64,000 nt of DNA from Rhodocyclales bacterium (GCA_016183655.1 JACPEH010000008.1:186001-250000); one strand, 5' to 3'; shown: positions 9,335-18,841, counted from the stretch's first letter. Program-made: numbers and translations. Notes: generated from the letters alone by a model not told the origin.

Positions 9335-9495
9335 GATCAGTCCTCCATGGGGGTGGAAACGAAAACAAGCGGGAAAAATCGACGCGCTACGCCCCTCGCT
9401 TGCCGACCCCCGGAGCCCGGCCACGCGGGCCGTGCGCCGGGTATGGCGAGGGAGCGGAGCGACGTTCCGGGCATGTCGGCGCCTCTTCTAAATGC

Positions 9496-9909
9496 TTAAC
9501 TCGACGGACCGATGAATTTCTCGGTCTGGTTGATCACTTCGATGGCGGTCGCCGCATCGACGAGGACGCCGCCATCCTTCTTGGCGACCACCCGCATCCG
9601 CGTCGTCGCCGGCGTCAGCGACTCCAGCTCGATCTCGATCGTGCGATCGGGCACCAGCGCGATGATGCGTTCGCCGTTGTCGATCTTCTCGGTGCGGTTC
9701 GGCTTGATCGCCATGCGCGCCATCGCCTTGTTCACGGCGGAGCGCACCTTGGGCAGCGGCTCGGTGAAGGTCCGATAGGCGATGCCGCCGAGGTGGTGGC
9801 CGGCGGTGACGCCGCCGCCGACCCCGACCGCGGTCAGCGCCAGCGGCGCACAGCCGGTGGTGAGCAGGGAGAGGGAAACCAGTGCGATGCAGTAATGACG
9901 GATGGGCAT
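9496..9909 (-). CDS. DUF3568-like lipoprotein
   Basis: 137 residues. The N-terminus MPIRHYCIALVSLSLLTTGC carries a lipobox (LTTGC), so it is a predicted lipoprotein. The mature domain begins APLALTAVGVGGGVTAGHHL and continues YRTFTEPLPKVRSAVNKAM, a pattern seen in DUF3568-type proteins of unknown function. The start was chosen so that the lipobox falls at the usual distance, although no good ribosome-binding site is visible. Upstream (9910-10195) I see only a short hairpin and no gene. Confidence 0.7.
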   Translation of the reverse strand: MPIRHYCIALVSLSLLTTGCAPLALTAVGVGGGVTAGHHLGGIAYRTFTEPLPKVRSAVNKAMARMAIKPNRTEKIDNGERIIALVPDRTIEIELESLTPATTRMRVVAKKDGGVLVDAATAIEVINQTEKFIGPSS

Positions 9910-10057
9910 GGGAAAGTCGGGAAAGAATGGATCGATGAAAATCTGAGCAAGCGAAAAACTATACGCTTTCCACAGCCGGCGCCAGCGGCAAAGCGCGGCG
10001 ACCGCCCGGAAACCAGTCATGCGGCACACTATCCCCCAGCGCGCGCCGCCCCGCAAA

Positions 10058-10077
10058 CTGTCGCCTGACGGCGACAG
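10058..10077 (-). terminator. Hairpin downstream of the second dctP gene
   Basis: CTGTCGCC, TGAC loop, GGCGACAG. On the minus strand it is followed by TTT only, so it is a weak terminator candidate for the end of the pxp/TRAP operon. Its arms equal the ends of the hairpin at 5933-5972. Confidence 0.4.
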
Positions 10078-10195
10078 GCCGAAGAAACCGCCTTCCCCTC
10101 TTTGAACCGCCGCAGTGCCTGATGGTTCTCGCCGCGTTCGCGTGTCGCGGAATCTCCGCGGGTTCGCTGCGGCGTCGGTGCGGACTCCGCGCCGC

Positions 10196-11185
10196 TCAGC
10201 GCCCGGGCGGGCGCCGCAGGTTGTAGGCGAGCAGGACGTCGAGCACGTCGCTGCCGGCGCTGCGCAGGTAGGCGCGGACCAGGCTTTCGCCGGCGCGCTG
10301 CAACGCCGCGGCGAATTCCGGCGACACGTTGTCGACGCGCAGCCCGTGCGCGGCGAGCTGGCCGCGGTCGGCGCCGTCCTGGCTGCGGCTCGCCTGCCAG
10401 CCGCGCCGCTCGGCCGCCGCCGCGGCGTCCAGCAGCGCCTGGCGGTCCGCAGCCGGCAGCGCGGCCAGCGCCTGCGCGTTGGCAACGACGACGTTCTTCG
10501 GATACCAGGCGCGGACGTCGTAGTAGTGCTTCAGGAACTCCCAGGCGCGCACCTCGACGCCGCTGGTCGCCGACGTGAGCAGCAGGTCGACGCGTTTTTC
10601 GGCGAGCGCCGCGCGCAGGTCGACCAGCGGCACCTCGACCGGCTGCGCGCCGAGCAGGCGGGCGAGCTGCATCGTCGCCGGGTTGTACGAGCGCAGCCGC
10701 TGCCCCTTGAGGTCGCCGACGCGCGCCAGCGGGCTGCCGGCGTAGAGCCCCTGCGGCGGCCACGGCACGGCGTAGAGCAGCACCAGCCCGCGCCGGCGCA
10801 GCGCGCGCTCCACCAGCGGCCGCGAGATCGTCCACAGCAGCTCGGCGTCCTCGTACGACTGGGCGACGAAGGGCAGCGCATCGAGCCCGAACGCGGGATC
10901 GACCGCCGCTTCCGCCGACAGGTTGAATTCGGCGAGCGGCACGCTGCCCGCCTCGACCGCCGGCCGGATCTGCGCCAGCGGCAGCAGCTGGCCGCCCGGC
11001 CGGACCTCGATGCGCAGCCGGCCGGCGGTCGCCGCGGCGACGTCGTCGGCGAAACGCGCGACGTTCTGCGTCTGGAAATAGGCCGCCGGATAGCCGGTCG
11101 GCAGCAGCCAGGCATCGCCGGCAACGGCCGGCAGGCAGCCGATCGCGGCCAGCAGCGGCCACGACCACAGGAGCAGTCGTTTCAT
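10196..11185 (-). CDS. TRAP transporter substrate-binding protein (DctP family), second copy
   Basis: 329 residues with a signal peptide (LLLWSWPLLAAIGCLPAVAG) and a DctP fold: YFQTQNVARFADDVAAATAG, RIEVRPGGQLLPLAQI and VGDLKGQRLRSYNPATMQLA, in which an Arg in the last segment usually binds the substrate carboxylate. It lies 40 bp after pxpA, at the end of the 5-oxoproline gene set, and has no membrane partner of its own. It may share the DctQM permease encoded upstream, perhaps for a second ligand. ATG 11185 follows GGAGGTGA. Confidence 0.85.
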   Translation of the reverse strand: MKRLLLWSWPLLAAIGCLPAVAGDAWLLPTGYPAAYFQTQNVARFADDVAAATAGRLRIEVRPGGQLLPLAQIRPAVEAGSVPLAEFNLSAEAAVDPAFGLDALPFVAQSYEDAELLWTISRPLVERALRRRGLVLLYAVPWPPQGLYAGSPLARVGDLKGQRLRSYNPATMQLARLLGAQPVEVPLVDLRAALAEKRVDLLLTSATSGVEVRAWEFLKHYYDVRAWYPKNVVVANAQALAALPAADRQALLDAAAAAERRGWQASRSQDGADRGQLAAHGLRVDNVSPEFAAALQRAGESLVRAYLRSAGSDVLDVLLAYNLRRPPGR

Positions 11186-11225
11186 TATCACCTCCGATGA
11201 ATTGCCCGCAGCGGGCGGCGGCGGA

Positions 11226-11993
11226 CTACAGCGCCGGCAGCGCGACCAGCTCGTAGCCCAGCGCCGACAGCCCGTCGCGCAGGTGCCGCGCCGTCGCCAC
11301 CGCGTCGGCGCCGTCGCCATGCACGCAGATGCTGCCGATCGCCGTCGGCAGGCGCTTGCCGCTCTGCGACACGAGGGCGCCCGCTTCGAGCATGCGCACG
11401 ACGTGCTGCAGCGACGCCTCAGCGCCGTGGATCATCGCCCCCGGCTGGCTGCGCGGCACCAGCTGGCCGTCGTCCTGGTAGGCGCGGTCGGCGAAGATCT
11501 CCTCGACCACGCGCAGGCCGCCGGCGCGCCCGGCCTCGGCGAGCTGCGACAGCGCCGGCGCGAGCAGGATCAGGTCGCGGTCGTAGGCAACGATCGCGCG
11601 CACCACCGTCTCGGCCACGGCGCGGTCGCTGCAGGCGGCGTTGTTCAACGCGCCGTGCGGCTTGACGTGGGTCACCGGCCAGCCTTCGCAGCCGGCCATG
11701 CCGTCGAGCGCGGCGATCTGGTAGAGCAGCGCCGCCTCCAGCTCGTCCGGCGCCATCTTCATCGGCCGCCGGCCGAAGCCCTGCAGGTCGGGATACGACG
11801 GATGGGCGCCGACGCTGACGCGATTTTCCTGCGCCAGGCGCAGCGTATTGCGCATCACCAGCGGGTCGCCGCCGTGGAAGCCGCAGGCCAGGTTGGCGGA
11901 GCCGACCAGTTGCAGCATCTCGCCGTCGTTGCCCATCGTCCAGGCGCCGAAGCTCTCGCCGAGGTCGGCGTTCAGGTTGATTTTCCGGTTCAT
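11226..11993 (-). CDS. pxpA: 5-oxoprolinase subunit PxpA (LamB/YcsF family)
   Basis: 255 residues, full family length. Family signatures are INLNADLGESFGAW at the N-terminus, SANLACGFHGGDP, VGAHPSYPDLQGFGRR and VTHVKPHGALNN. PxpA acts with PxpB and PxpC in the ATP-dependent opening of 5-oxo-L-proline (pyroglutamate) to glutamate in the cytoplasm. All three subunits are in this operon, although pxpA is separated from pxpC by 78 bp. Confidence 0.95.
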   Translation of the reverse strand: MNRKINLNADLGESFGAWTMGNDGEMLQLVGSANLACGFHGGDPLVMRNTLRLAQENRVSVGAHPSYPDLQGFGRRPMKMAPDELEAALLYQIAALDGMAGCEGWPVTHVKPHGALNNAACSDRAVAETVVRAIVAYDRDLILLAPALSQLAEAGRAGGLRVVEEIFADRAYQDDGQLVPRSQPGAMIHGAEASLQHVVRMLEAGALVSQSGKRLPTAIGSICVHGDGADAVATARHLRDGLSALGYELVALPAL

Positions 11994-12071
11994 GATCTTT
12001 CCTTGAAAAGCGGGCGGTCCGGCGTCGGTCGCCGGACCGGCATGGCGAATTCAGCCGCTGGCCGCATGGTG

Positions 12072-13127
12072 CTACTCGATCGCCGGCACGAACGGCTCGT
12101 CGCCGCGCAGCATGCCGCTGATCAGGTTGTCGCCGTACAGCGCCGCCTCGTCGATGACGCCCGGCGGCCGGAACGACTCGATGCCGCCGACCCAGCGCGC
12201 CAGCGCCTCGGCCTCGGCCTGCAGCGCGCGCACCGCCTCGGCGTGGGTGACGCTGGCAAAGCGGATCTCGGCGCCCGGCCGCAGGTGGCCGAGGCGGCCG
12301 AGGTCGGCGCGGATCACCGTGGCGATCTTCGGGTAGCCGCCCGAGGTCTGGCAATCGGCGAGCAGCACGATCGGCTGGCCGTTCGCCGGCACCTGGATCG
12401 CGCCCGGCGTGACGCCGTCGGAGACGATCTCGGCGCCGAGCGCGCTGTGCGTCAGCGCGACGCCCTCCAGGCGCATGCCCATGCGGTCCAGGTCGCGGCT
12501 GACGCGGTACGGCTGGCCGAGGAAATTGGCCAGCGCCTCGGCGGTGAAATGGTCGTCCTGCGGCCCGAGGATGACGCGGATCGGGCCGTCGGCGCGGACC
12601 GGCGCTTCCGCGTTGCGGAATTCAAGCCAGGGGTCGCCGTCGAGGCGCGCACAGGGCAGGCGGTCGCCGCGCGCCAGCGCGCGGCCGTTCACGCCGCCGA
12701 GCGCAGCGCGCTGGTAGGTGGAGCGGCTGCCGAGCTGCAGCGGCACCTCGACCCCGCCGCTGACGGCAACGTAGGCGATGCCGCGGGCGACGCCGCCGAT
12801 CTGGATCGTGTCACCGGGGAACAGCGTCGCCGTGTGCCAGGCCGGCACCTTGAGCACGCTGCCCTTGCTGCCGACCAGCTTGCCTTCGACGGCGCCGCCG
12901 AGGGCGACGCGGACGGTGCCGGAGACGGCCTTCAGCGTCGGCCCGCCGAGCGGCACCTCCAGCGCCGCGGCGGACGGCGCGTTGCCGAGCAGCGCATTGG
13001 CGGCCGCCAGCTGGGCGGGGTCGAGTGCGCCCGAGAGCGGCACGCCGATGCTGCGATAACCGCGCCGCCCGCCGTCCTGCACGGTGACCGACACGCCGCC
13101 TTCGACGACCTCGATCAGCGCGCTCAT
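12072..13127 (-). CDS. pxpC: 5-oxoprolinase subunit PxpC (biotin-dependent carboxyltransferase-like, KipA family)
   Basis: 351 residues. Recognisable segments are VTVQDGGRRGYRSIGVPLSG at the N-terminus, GDTIQIGGVARGIAYVAVSG in the middle, then RVILGPQDDHFT and ADCQTSGGYPKIATVI. It forms the 5-oxoprolinase complex with PxpB and PxpA. The ATG overlaps the pxpB stop as ATGA, as is usual for this pair. Confidence 0.95.
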   Translation of the reverse strand: MSALIEVVEGGVSVTVQDGGRRGYRSIGVPLSGALDPAQLAAANALLGNAPSAAALEVPLGGPTLKAVSGTVRVALGGAVEGKLVGSKGSVLKVPAWHTATLFPGDTIQIGGVARGIAYVAVSGGVEVPLQLGSRSTYQRAALGGVNGRALARGDRLPCARLDGDPWLEFRNAEAPVRADGPIRVILGPQDDHFTAEALANFLGQPYRVSRDLDRMGMRLEGVALTHSALGAEIVSDGVTPGAIQVPANGQPIVLLADCQTSGGYPKIATVIRADLGRLGHLRPGAEIRFASVTHAEAVRALQAEAEALARWVGGIESFRPPGVIDEAALYGDNLISGMLRGDEPFVPAIE

Positions 13128-13900
13128 GCCGTCGCCTCCCCGGCCAGCAGCTCGGCCGGATCGAAATCGCCGCGTGCGCAGCGGGCTTCGAGGGCCGCAT
13201 AAGTGTCGCGGTCGATCGCCTGCCAGAACACCCGGTCGCCGGGCGCCAGCAGCGCCGGGCGCTCGCTGCGCGCCGGGTCGAACAGCGGCACCGGCGTGCG
13301 CCCCATCAAGCGCCAGCCGCCGGGGCTCTGCCACGGATAGGCGGCGCAGGTGCGGCCGGCGATGGCGATCGAGCGCGCCGGGACGACCTTGCGCGGCGTC
13401 GCCAGCCGCGGCATGTCGAGCGCCTCGGGCAGGCCGCCGAGATACGGGAAGCCGGGCAGGAAGCCGAGCATGTACACGGTGAACTCGGTCCCGGTCATCA
13501 GCCGCAGCACCTCCTCGGGCGTCAGCCACTTGCTCGCCGCCACGACCTCCAGGTCCGGCGCGAACTCGCTGTCGAAACAGACCGGGATGCGCCAGGTGGC
13601 GCCGCTGGCGCGGCGGCTGCCGCTGTCGCCGGCGATCGCCAGCAGACGTTCGGCGAGTGCCGCGTGGTCGAGCGTGGCCGGGTCGAAATGCACGGTCAGC
13701 GAACGGAAGGCCGGCACGCATTCGAGGCTGCGATCGAGCGTGCCGTCGCGCTGCGCGGCGGCCAGCGCCGCGGCGAAGCCGAGCACGCGGGCATGGGTTT
13801 CCGGCGTGATGTCGTCGCCGAACTCGACGGTCCAGGCGGAGTCGCCCAGCGGCAACAGCCGGGGCCGGGAATGGATGGAGTGGCAGGAGTGCGCAGTCAT
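13124..13900 (-). CDS. pxpB: 5-oxoprolinase subunit PxpB (KipI family)
   Basis: 258 residues. Hallmarks: LLPLGDSAWTVEFGD near the N-terminus, the segment VYMLGFLPGFPYLGGLPEAL, the RKVVPARSIAIAG loop, and YPWQSPGGWRLMGRTP. It is the partner of PxpC (overlap of 4 bp). The start at MTAHSCHS was chosen over a longer upstream reading frame because that frame runs back through the membrane-protein gene. Confidence 0.95.
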   Translation of the reverse strand: MTAHSCHSIHSRPRLLPLGDSAWTVEFGDDITPETHARVLGFAAALAAAQRDGTLDRSLECVPAFRSLTVHFDPATLDHAALAERLLAIAGDSGSRRASGATWRIPVCFDSEFAPDLEVVAASKWLTPEEVLRLMTGTEFTVYMLGFLPGFPYLGGLPEALDMPRLATPRKVVPARSIAIAGRTCAAYPWQSPGGWRLMGRTPVPLFDPARSERPALLAPGDRVFWQAIDRDTYAALEARCARGDFDPAELLAGEATA

Positions 13901-13958
13901 CGCTGGTTCAGTTCTCGCAACGGATCGCCGGAAGGCCTGCGGATCGGGAAAAAGGGAT

Positions 13959-14705
13959 TCATCGCCGCCGCCAGCTCGTCGCCTGCGCCGCCAGGCAGGC
14001 GGCGACGGCGAGCGCGAAGGCGCCGGCGTTGCCGAGCGCCGGCAGCGCGATGGCAAGCACGAAGCAGAAGGCGACGATGGCGTAGTAGCCGCCGGCCGTC
14101 GCCCGCAGCAGCACCGCCACATCGACGGCGCCGTGCGCGCGGTGGGTAGCCACGGTGATCACCGTGGCGAGGATCGGGAACATCGCCAGCAGACCGCTCC
14201 AGGTCTGCCCCAGCGTCTCGGCGGCCGCCGTCACCACGAGCGTCAGCACGGCGCCGGCGAGCATCCGCCCGAGCAGGTCGGCCGGGCCGGCCTGGCGCCG
14301 CCCCGGCGCCGCCTGCACCGCGGGGAAGAGCCGCGGCGCCAGCGCCAGCGCCGGCAGCGCGACGAGCAGCGCCAGCAACGGCGAGGCCGGCAGCCAGGTC
14401 AGCGGCAACGCCGCCGCCAACCACGCCGGCAGCGCCAGCAGCAGCGTCGCCGGCCAGCCGCGCCGCTGCGCCGAACGGGCGTAGACGATGCCGAAGGCCA
14501 TCGCCGCAAACACCGCCGACAGCGCGGCGCCGGCCGCCGCCGCGGCGAAGCGCTCGCCCTGCTCGACACTGAGGAAGAACAGGATCGGCCCGGTCACCAG
14601 CGGCAGGCCGACCAGCCGGCCGGCGACCGCCGCGCCCCAGCGCCGGCCTGCCAGCGAAACGAAGAGCAGGAAGGACGGGACGAGAACGAGCTTGAGCGCG
14701 AGCAT
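13959..14705 (-). CDS. Polytopic membrane protein of unknown function
   Basis: 248 residues, strongly hydrophobic with about eight predicted membrane spans (LKLVLVPSFLLFVSLAG, LVTGPILFFLSVEQGERF, LVVTAAAETLGQTWSGLLAM, YYAIVAFCFVLAIALPALG). I recognise no characterised family. It lies in a tight operon between dctM (27 bp) and pxpB (58 bp), so it may take part in uptake or export linked to 5-oxoproline metabolism; that is inference. ATG 14705 begins directly with the first span. Confidence 0.7.
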   Translation of the reverse strand: MLALKLVLVPSFLLFVSLAGRRWGAAVAGRLVGLPLVTGPILFFLSVEQGERFAAAAAGAALSAVFAAMAFGIVYARSAQRRGWPATLLLALPAWLAAALPLTWLPASPLLALLVALPALALAPRLFPAVQAAPGRRQAGPADLLGRMLAGAVLTLVVTAAAETLGQTWSGLLAMFPILATVITVATHRAHGAVDVAVLLRATAGGYYAIVAFCFVLAIALPALGNAGAFALAVAACLAAQATSWRRR

Positions 14706-14732
14706 GGTCGGTATTCCGGCTGCCGGATCGGC

Positions 14733-16025
14733 TTAGCGCCCGCCGCCGAAGGCCGTCGGCAGCCACAGGGCGAGGCCGGGGAACAGGGCGAGCAGCAGCA
14801 AGAGGATCATCAGGCCGACGACGAAGGGGCTGGTGCCGGCGATGACGTCGTTCAGCGAGCCGCCCTTCCGCAGGTTCTGCACGACGAACAGGTTCAGCCC
14901 GACCGGCGGCGTGATCAGCGCGGCCTCGACCAGCACTACGATGACGACGCCGAACCAGACCGGGTCGAAGCCGAGCGCGAACATCACCGGCGCGACGATC
15001 GGGATCGTCGTGATCATCATCGACATCGTCTCCATGAAGCAGCCGAGCACCAGGTAGAAGATGACGACGACCAGCAGCATCATCGTCGGCGACAGGTTGA
15101 GGCCCTGCATCGCCTGCGTCATCGCGTCGGTCAGCCCGATCGAGTTGATGACGAAGTTGAGGAACATCGCGGCGACGATGATCAGCAGCACCATGCCGGT
15201 CGACTTCATCGTTCCTTCCAGGCATTCGCCGAGCATTTTCCAGCTCAGGTGCTTGGTCCAGGCGGCCAGCCCGAGCGCGGCGGCGACGCCGAGTGCCGAG
15301 GCTTCGGTGGCGGTGGCGATGCCGACGTAGATCGAACCGACGACGACCAGGAAGATGCCCAAGGGCGGCAGCAGGTCGGGCAGCACGGCGATGCGCTCGG
15401 CCCAGCTCACCGGCGTCTTCTCGCCGCCCCATTGCGGGAAGACCAGGCAGCCGATCCAGACCACGCCCATGAACAGCCCGACCAGCACCAGGCCGGGGAT
15501 GATGCCGGCGAGGTAGAGCTTGGGCACCGAGGTGTTGGTCAGCACGCAGTAGATGATCATGTTCAGCGACGGCGGGATGAGGATGCCGAGCGTGCCGCCG
15601 GCGGCCAGCGTGCCGAGGAACAGCCGCTCGTTGTAGCCGAAGCGCTTGGCCTGCGGCAGCGCGACGGTGCCGACGGTGGCGGCGGTGGCGACGCTGGAGC
15701 CGGAGGTCGCGGCGAACAGCGCGCAGGCGGCGATGTTGGCGTGCATCAGGCCGCCCGGCAGCCAGGACATCCACTTCACCAGGCCGGCGTACATCTTCTC
15801 GGCGATGCCCGAGCGCAGCAGGATCTCGCCGAGCATGATGAAGAACGGCAGGCAGACGAGCAGGAATTCGTTGTTGGCGTTCCACGACACTTCGCCGAGG
15901 GCGCGGGTCAGCGGCAGGAAGGAATATTTCCAGTCGAGGGCGACGCCGAGCAGACCGAGCGCGGCGCCGACCGGAATGGCCAGCGCCATCAGCGCCAGCA
16001 GCATGAGGAGTGCGGTTGCGATCAT
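14733..16025 (-). CDS. dctM: TRAP transporter large permease DctM
   Basis: 430 residues, normal DctM length, about 12 membrane spans. Family patterns are SFLPLTRALGEVSWNANNEF, PFFIMLGEILLRSGIAEKMY, AATSGSSVATAATVGTVALP and PPSLNMIIYCVLTNTSVPKL. It forms the sodium-driven channel of a TRAP transporter with the adjacent DctQ; the stop of dctQ lies 1 bp before its start. Confidence 0.95.
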   Translation of the reverse strand: MIATALLMLLALMALAIPVGAALGLLGVALDWKYSFLPLTRALGEVSWNANNEFLLVCLPFFIMLGEILLRSGIAEKMYAGLVKWMSWLPGGLMHANIAACALFAATSGSSVATAATVGTVALPQAKRFGYNERLFLGTLAAGGTLGILIPPSLNMIIYCVLTNTSVPKLYLAGIIPGLVLVGLFMGVVWIGCLVFPQWGGEKTPVSWAERIAVLPDLLPPLGIFLVVVGSIYVGIATATEASALGVAAALGLAAWTKHLSWKMLGECLEGTMKSTGMVLLIIVAAMFLNFVINSIGLTDAMTQAMQGLNLSPTMMLLVVVIFYLVLGCFMETMSMMITTIPIVAPVMFALGFDPVWFGVVIVVLVEAALITPPVGLNLFVVQNLRKGGSLNDVIAGTSPFVVGLMILLLLLALFPGLALWLPTAFGGGR

Positions 16026-16026
16026 G

Positions 16027-16692
16027 TCAGGCTCCTTTGTTCAGGGAATTCTTGCCGCCGCTTGCGGCAGCCCCGGTCGGCACGACGACATGCGCGTCGA
16101 GGAACTCGCCCTCGTGCTCCTTGATGTAGGAAGCCTCGGCGCTCGCCTCCTCCTCGATCGTCTTGGCCCCGAGCAGGCGCTTGAACTCATCGCTCTTGCC
16201 CTGCAGCAGCAGCGTCACGGCGCGCACGAAAAGCACCGTCGCGGTCGCCACCAGTTGCCCCAGGCCGAGCAGCCACAAGCCCTGCGGAATCCACAGCGGC
16301 ACCTTCAGTTCCGAGTTCGAGCGCGAAGCGAGCTCCCACGAGGTGGCGAACACCTCGTAGCCGTAGCGCGCCATCAGCGCGGCGAAGCCGCCGAGGCCGA
16401 GCACCGCGACCAGGTCGAGGGTGATGCCGAGCTTGCTCGGCAGGTGGATGTAGAGCGCGTCGACGCGCACGTTGCCGCGCTTGAGCAGCACGTAGGAGAA
16501 CGACCAGGTAGTGGCGATCGCCATCGCGTAGCCGGCGAGTTCGTCGGCGCCGCCGAAGGTCACGCTGAACAGTTTGCGCAGCACGACGTCGAGCGCAACC
16601 ACCATCGCGCCGACGAACATCAGCCCGCCGCCGCCGCGGACGGACCATTTGGCAAGCGTTTCGCTCGCACGGACCAGGGATTGAGTGAGCAT
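16027..16692 (-). CDS. dctQ: TRAP transporter small permease DctQ
   Basis: 221 residues with four membrane segments (GGGGLMFVGAMVVALDVVLR, ATTWSFSYVLLKRGN, LDLVAVLGLGGFAALMARYG, GLWLLGLGQLVATATVLFVR). The R-K-lined first loop and RVDALYIHLP are typical of DctQ. A charged C-terminal tail of some 50 residues (KTIEEEASAEASYIKEHEG) is longer than usual. Encoded between dctP and dctM. Confidence 0.92.
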   Translation of the reverse strand: MLTQSLVRASETLAKWSVRGGGGLMFVGAMVVALDVVLRKLFSVTFGGADELAGYAMAIATTWSFSYVLLKRGNVRVDALYIHLPSKLGITLDLVAVLGLGGFAALMARYGYEVFATSWELASRSNSELKVPLWIPQGLWLLGLGQLVATATVLFVRAVTLLLQGKSDEFKRLLGAKTIEEEASAEASYIKEHEGEFLDAHVVVPTGAAASGGKNSLNKGA

Positions 16693-16721
16693 GTTGAAGC
16701 CTTTGTCTTGCAGGTTCCGGA

Positions 16722-16777
16722 AAAAGCCCCTCCCCCTTGCCGGGGCAGGACAACGCCCGGCGCGGCAAGGGTGAGGG
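16722..16777. repeat. Palindromic intergenic element between dctP and dctQ
   Basis: CCCTCCCCCTTGCC and GGCAAGGGTGAGGG form near-complementary arms in the 101-bp gap between dctP and dctQ. Such a hairpin often stabilises the dctP message and sets a higher level for the binding protein than for the permease. It may also be one copy of a dispersed repeat. Confidence 0.5.
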
Positions 16778-16793
16778 TCGGAGGAAAAACGGA

Positions 16794-17858
16794 CTACTTG
16801 CGGGCCGCGAGACCGACGACCTTGCCGACGGTGCCGTTGTACTCGGCGACGCAGGCGTCGTTGCAGCGCGCCGCCCATTTCGGCAGCATCTGGTCGGCCT
16901 CGACCTTGCGCAGCAGGTCGTGGTCGGCCTTGGTCGGCTGCACGATGGTCAGCTTGCCGGGCGTGCCGCCGCGGCAGTCCGCCTTGCCGGCGTTGCACAG
17001 GTAGCCCATCTCGGTGACCGAGGCGGCCGACGCCCACAGCGCCGTCTCCAGCCCCTTCATTTCGCTGTCGATGAATTCGCGCAGCTTGGGGTCCATGCCG
17101 TTCCAGGTCTTCAGGTTGACCGCGTAGGCGATCTGCGCCCAGCCGAGCGGCAGCGCCAGCAGGTGGGTGGTGACCTCGTGCCACTTGGCAAGGTTGCCGG
17201 ACATCGAACCGGTGATGCCGCAATCGACGGTCTTGTTCTGCAGCGCCGGCACCACTTCGCCGAAGGCCATCGTCACCGGCGTGCCGCCGAGCGCGGCGAC
17301 CAGCTCGGACTGCGAGCGGCCGCCGACGCGCACCTTCTTGCCCTTGATGTCGGCCAGGCCCTTGATCTCGCCGTTGCAGTAGAGCACCTGCGCCGGGAAG
17401 GCGCCGATGCCGATCAGCTCGACCTTGAACTTGTCGCGCAAGAGCTTCTCGTAGTACGGCCGCGTCGCCTGCGTCACCTTGCGCGCGGTCTCGGCGTCGG
17501 GCAACAGGCCGGCGATGTCGATCATCTCGATCGCCGGATCGTCGGCGGCGAGGTAGTACATCGGCACGCCGGCGAACTCCATCACCCCCTGGCCGAGCAG
17601 GCGCAGCACTTCCGGCCCCTTCATGCCCATCTGGTCGAAGCCGCGGATCTCGGCGGTGACCGCACCCTTCGAATGCTCGGGGATGCGCTTGGTCCAGAAC
17701 GGCACCTCGAAGTCCTTGTACGGACCGAGGTTGGACAGCGAGCCGACGATGCGCAGGTGCGTCTTCGGCAGCTCCTGCGCCAGCGCGCCGCCGACGGCAG
17801 CGACGCTCAGGCAGGCGGCAACGGCGAGTTTGGCGATGTTCCTTGTAATGTCCTTCAT
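16794..17858 (-). CDS. dctP: TRAP transporter substrate-binding protein DctP
   Basis: 354 residues with a signal peptide (LAVAACLSVAAVGGALAQ). It has the DctP/TAXI-like pattern: THLRIVGSLSNLGPYKDFEV, FDQMGMKGPEVLRLLGQGV, LADIKGKKVRVGGRSQSELV (substrate-contacting Arg) and VPALQNKTVDCGITGSMSG. Four cysteines in the C-terminal part (YLCNAGKADC, ARCNDACVAE) could form disulfides. It is the first gene of dctPQM, and GAGGAGAC precedes the ATG. The neighbours make 5-oxoproline or a related acid the probable ligand. Confidence 0.9.
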   Translation of the reverse strand: MKDITRNIAKLAVAACLSVAAVGGALAQELPKTHLRIVGSLSNLGPYKDFEVPFWTKRIPEHSKGAVTAEIRGFDQMGMKGPEVLRLLGQGVMEFAGVPMYYLAADDPAIEMIDIAGLLPDAETARKVTQATRPYYEKLLRDKFKVELIGIGAFPAQVLYCNGEIKGLADIKGKKVRVGGRSQSELVAALGGTPVTMAFGEVVPALQNKTVDCGITGSMSGNLAKWHEVTTHLLALPLGWAQIAYAVNLKTWNGMDPKLREFIDSEMKGLETALWASAASVTEMGYLCNAGKADCRGGTPGKLTIVQPTKADHDLLRKVEADQMLPKWAARCNDACVAEYNGTVGKVVGLAARK

Positions 17859-17878
17859 GATGTCTCCTCGTTGGGGTT

Positions 17879-18703
17879 TCAGTTGTTGGCCAACTGGTGG
17901 TTGAGCAGATCGGTGACGAGCATCGCCCCCGGTGCGTGGGTGATACAGAAATCGGGTTTGGCCTCCATCACCACCGCCTGCGGCGTGACGCCGCAGGCCC
18001 AGAAGACCGGGATCTCGCCGGCGGCGATGGCGACCGGGTCGCCGAAGTCGGGGCGGGCCAGGTCGGCGATGCCGATCTGCGCCGGATCGCCGAGGTGCAC
18101 CGGCGCGCCGTGCACGTTCGGGAAGCGCGAGGTGACCTGCACCGCGCGGATCGCGTTGGCCGGCGTCATCGGCCGCATCGACACCACCATCGGCCCGCTG
18201 AAGCGGCCGGCGCTGCGGGTGGCGATGCTGGTGCGGTACATCGCCACGTTCCGGCCTTCGGCGATGTGGCGCAGCGGGATGCCGGCTTCGAGCAGCCCCT
18301 GCTCGAAGGAGAACGAGCAGCCGATGACGAAGCTCACCAGGTCGTCGCGCCACAGGTCGGCAACGTCGTTCGGCTCGGCGACCAGCTCGCCGTTACGCCA
18401 GACGCGGTACTGCGGCACGTCGCGGCGGATGTCGATGTCGGCGCCGAGGTCGGGCAGCGCCGGGTCGCCCGGCTCGGAGACGGCGAGCAGCGGACAGGGC
18501 TTCGGGTTGCGCTGGCAGAAGCGCAGGAAGTCGTCGGCCAGCGCCGCCGGCAGGATGACCAGGTTGCCCTGCACGTAGCCGGGCGCCAGGCCGCTGGTGT
18601 GCGCGCGCCACTCGTTGCTGCGGATGGCGCGGCGGGCGGCGGCGCCGGTCGGGTAGGGGGCGGCGGCGTCAGCCAGGCCGGCGTCGCGATGGACAGTTTC
18701 CAA
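17879..18703 (-). CDS. Putative hydro-lyase, DUF1445/YcsI family
   Basis: 274 residues from a TTG start. TTG 18703 was chosen because AAGGAGG lies 6 bp upstream and the product then has the normal family length; an ATG 96 bp further up gives an unsupported extension. Family signatures are [46 protein letters not shown], and a C-terminal [14 protein letters not shown]. The family is called hydro-lyase by similarity to D-glutamate cyclase domains, which interconvert glutamate and 5-oxoproline. Co-transcription with pxp and TRAP genes fits a 5-oxoproline or D-glutamate role. Confidence 0.82.
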   Translation of the reverse strand: METVHRDAGLADAAAPYPTGAAARRAIRSNEWRAHTSGLAPGYVQGNLVILPAALADDFLRFCQRNPKPCPLLAVSEPGDPALPDLGADIDIRRDVPQYRVWRNGELVAEPNDVADLWRDDLVSFVIGCSFSFEQGLLEAGIPLRHIAEGRNVAMYRTSIATRSAGRFSGPMVVSMRPMTPANAIRAVQVTSRFPNVHGAPVHLGDPAQIGIADLARPDFGDPVAIAAGEIPVFWACGVTPQAVVMEAKPDFCITHAPGAMLVTDLLNHQLANN

Positions 18704-18841
18704 TTGAGCCTCCTTCCGGTTATCGATGCGTGAATGCGTTGCGTACGAAGTATCGTGAACGGCACGCTGCGACACAAACGCAAAATTTTTCTGGGCCATG
18801 ATCGTTTTTTTCGATGCCGAATTTGAGTTTCGGTCCGCGCC

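Noticed and set aside
16722-16777. Riboswitch between dctP and dctQ
   Set aside because: Only a simple inverted repeat is seen; no conserved multi-helix aptamer.
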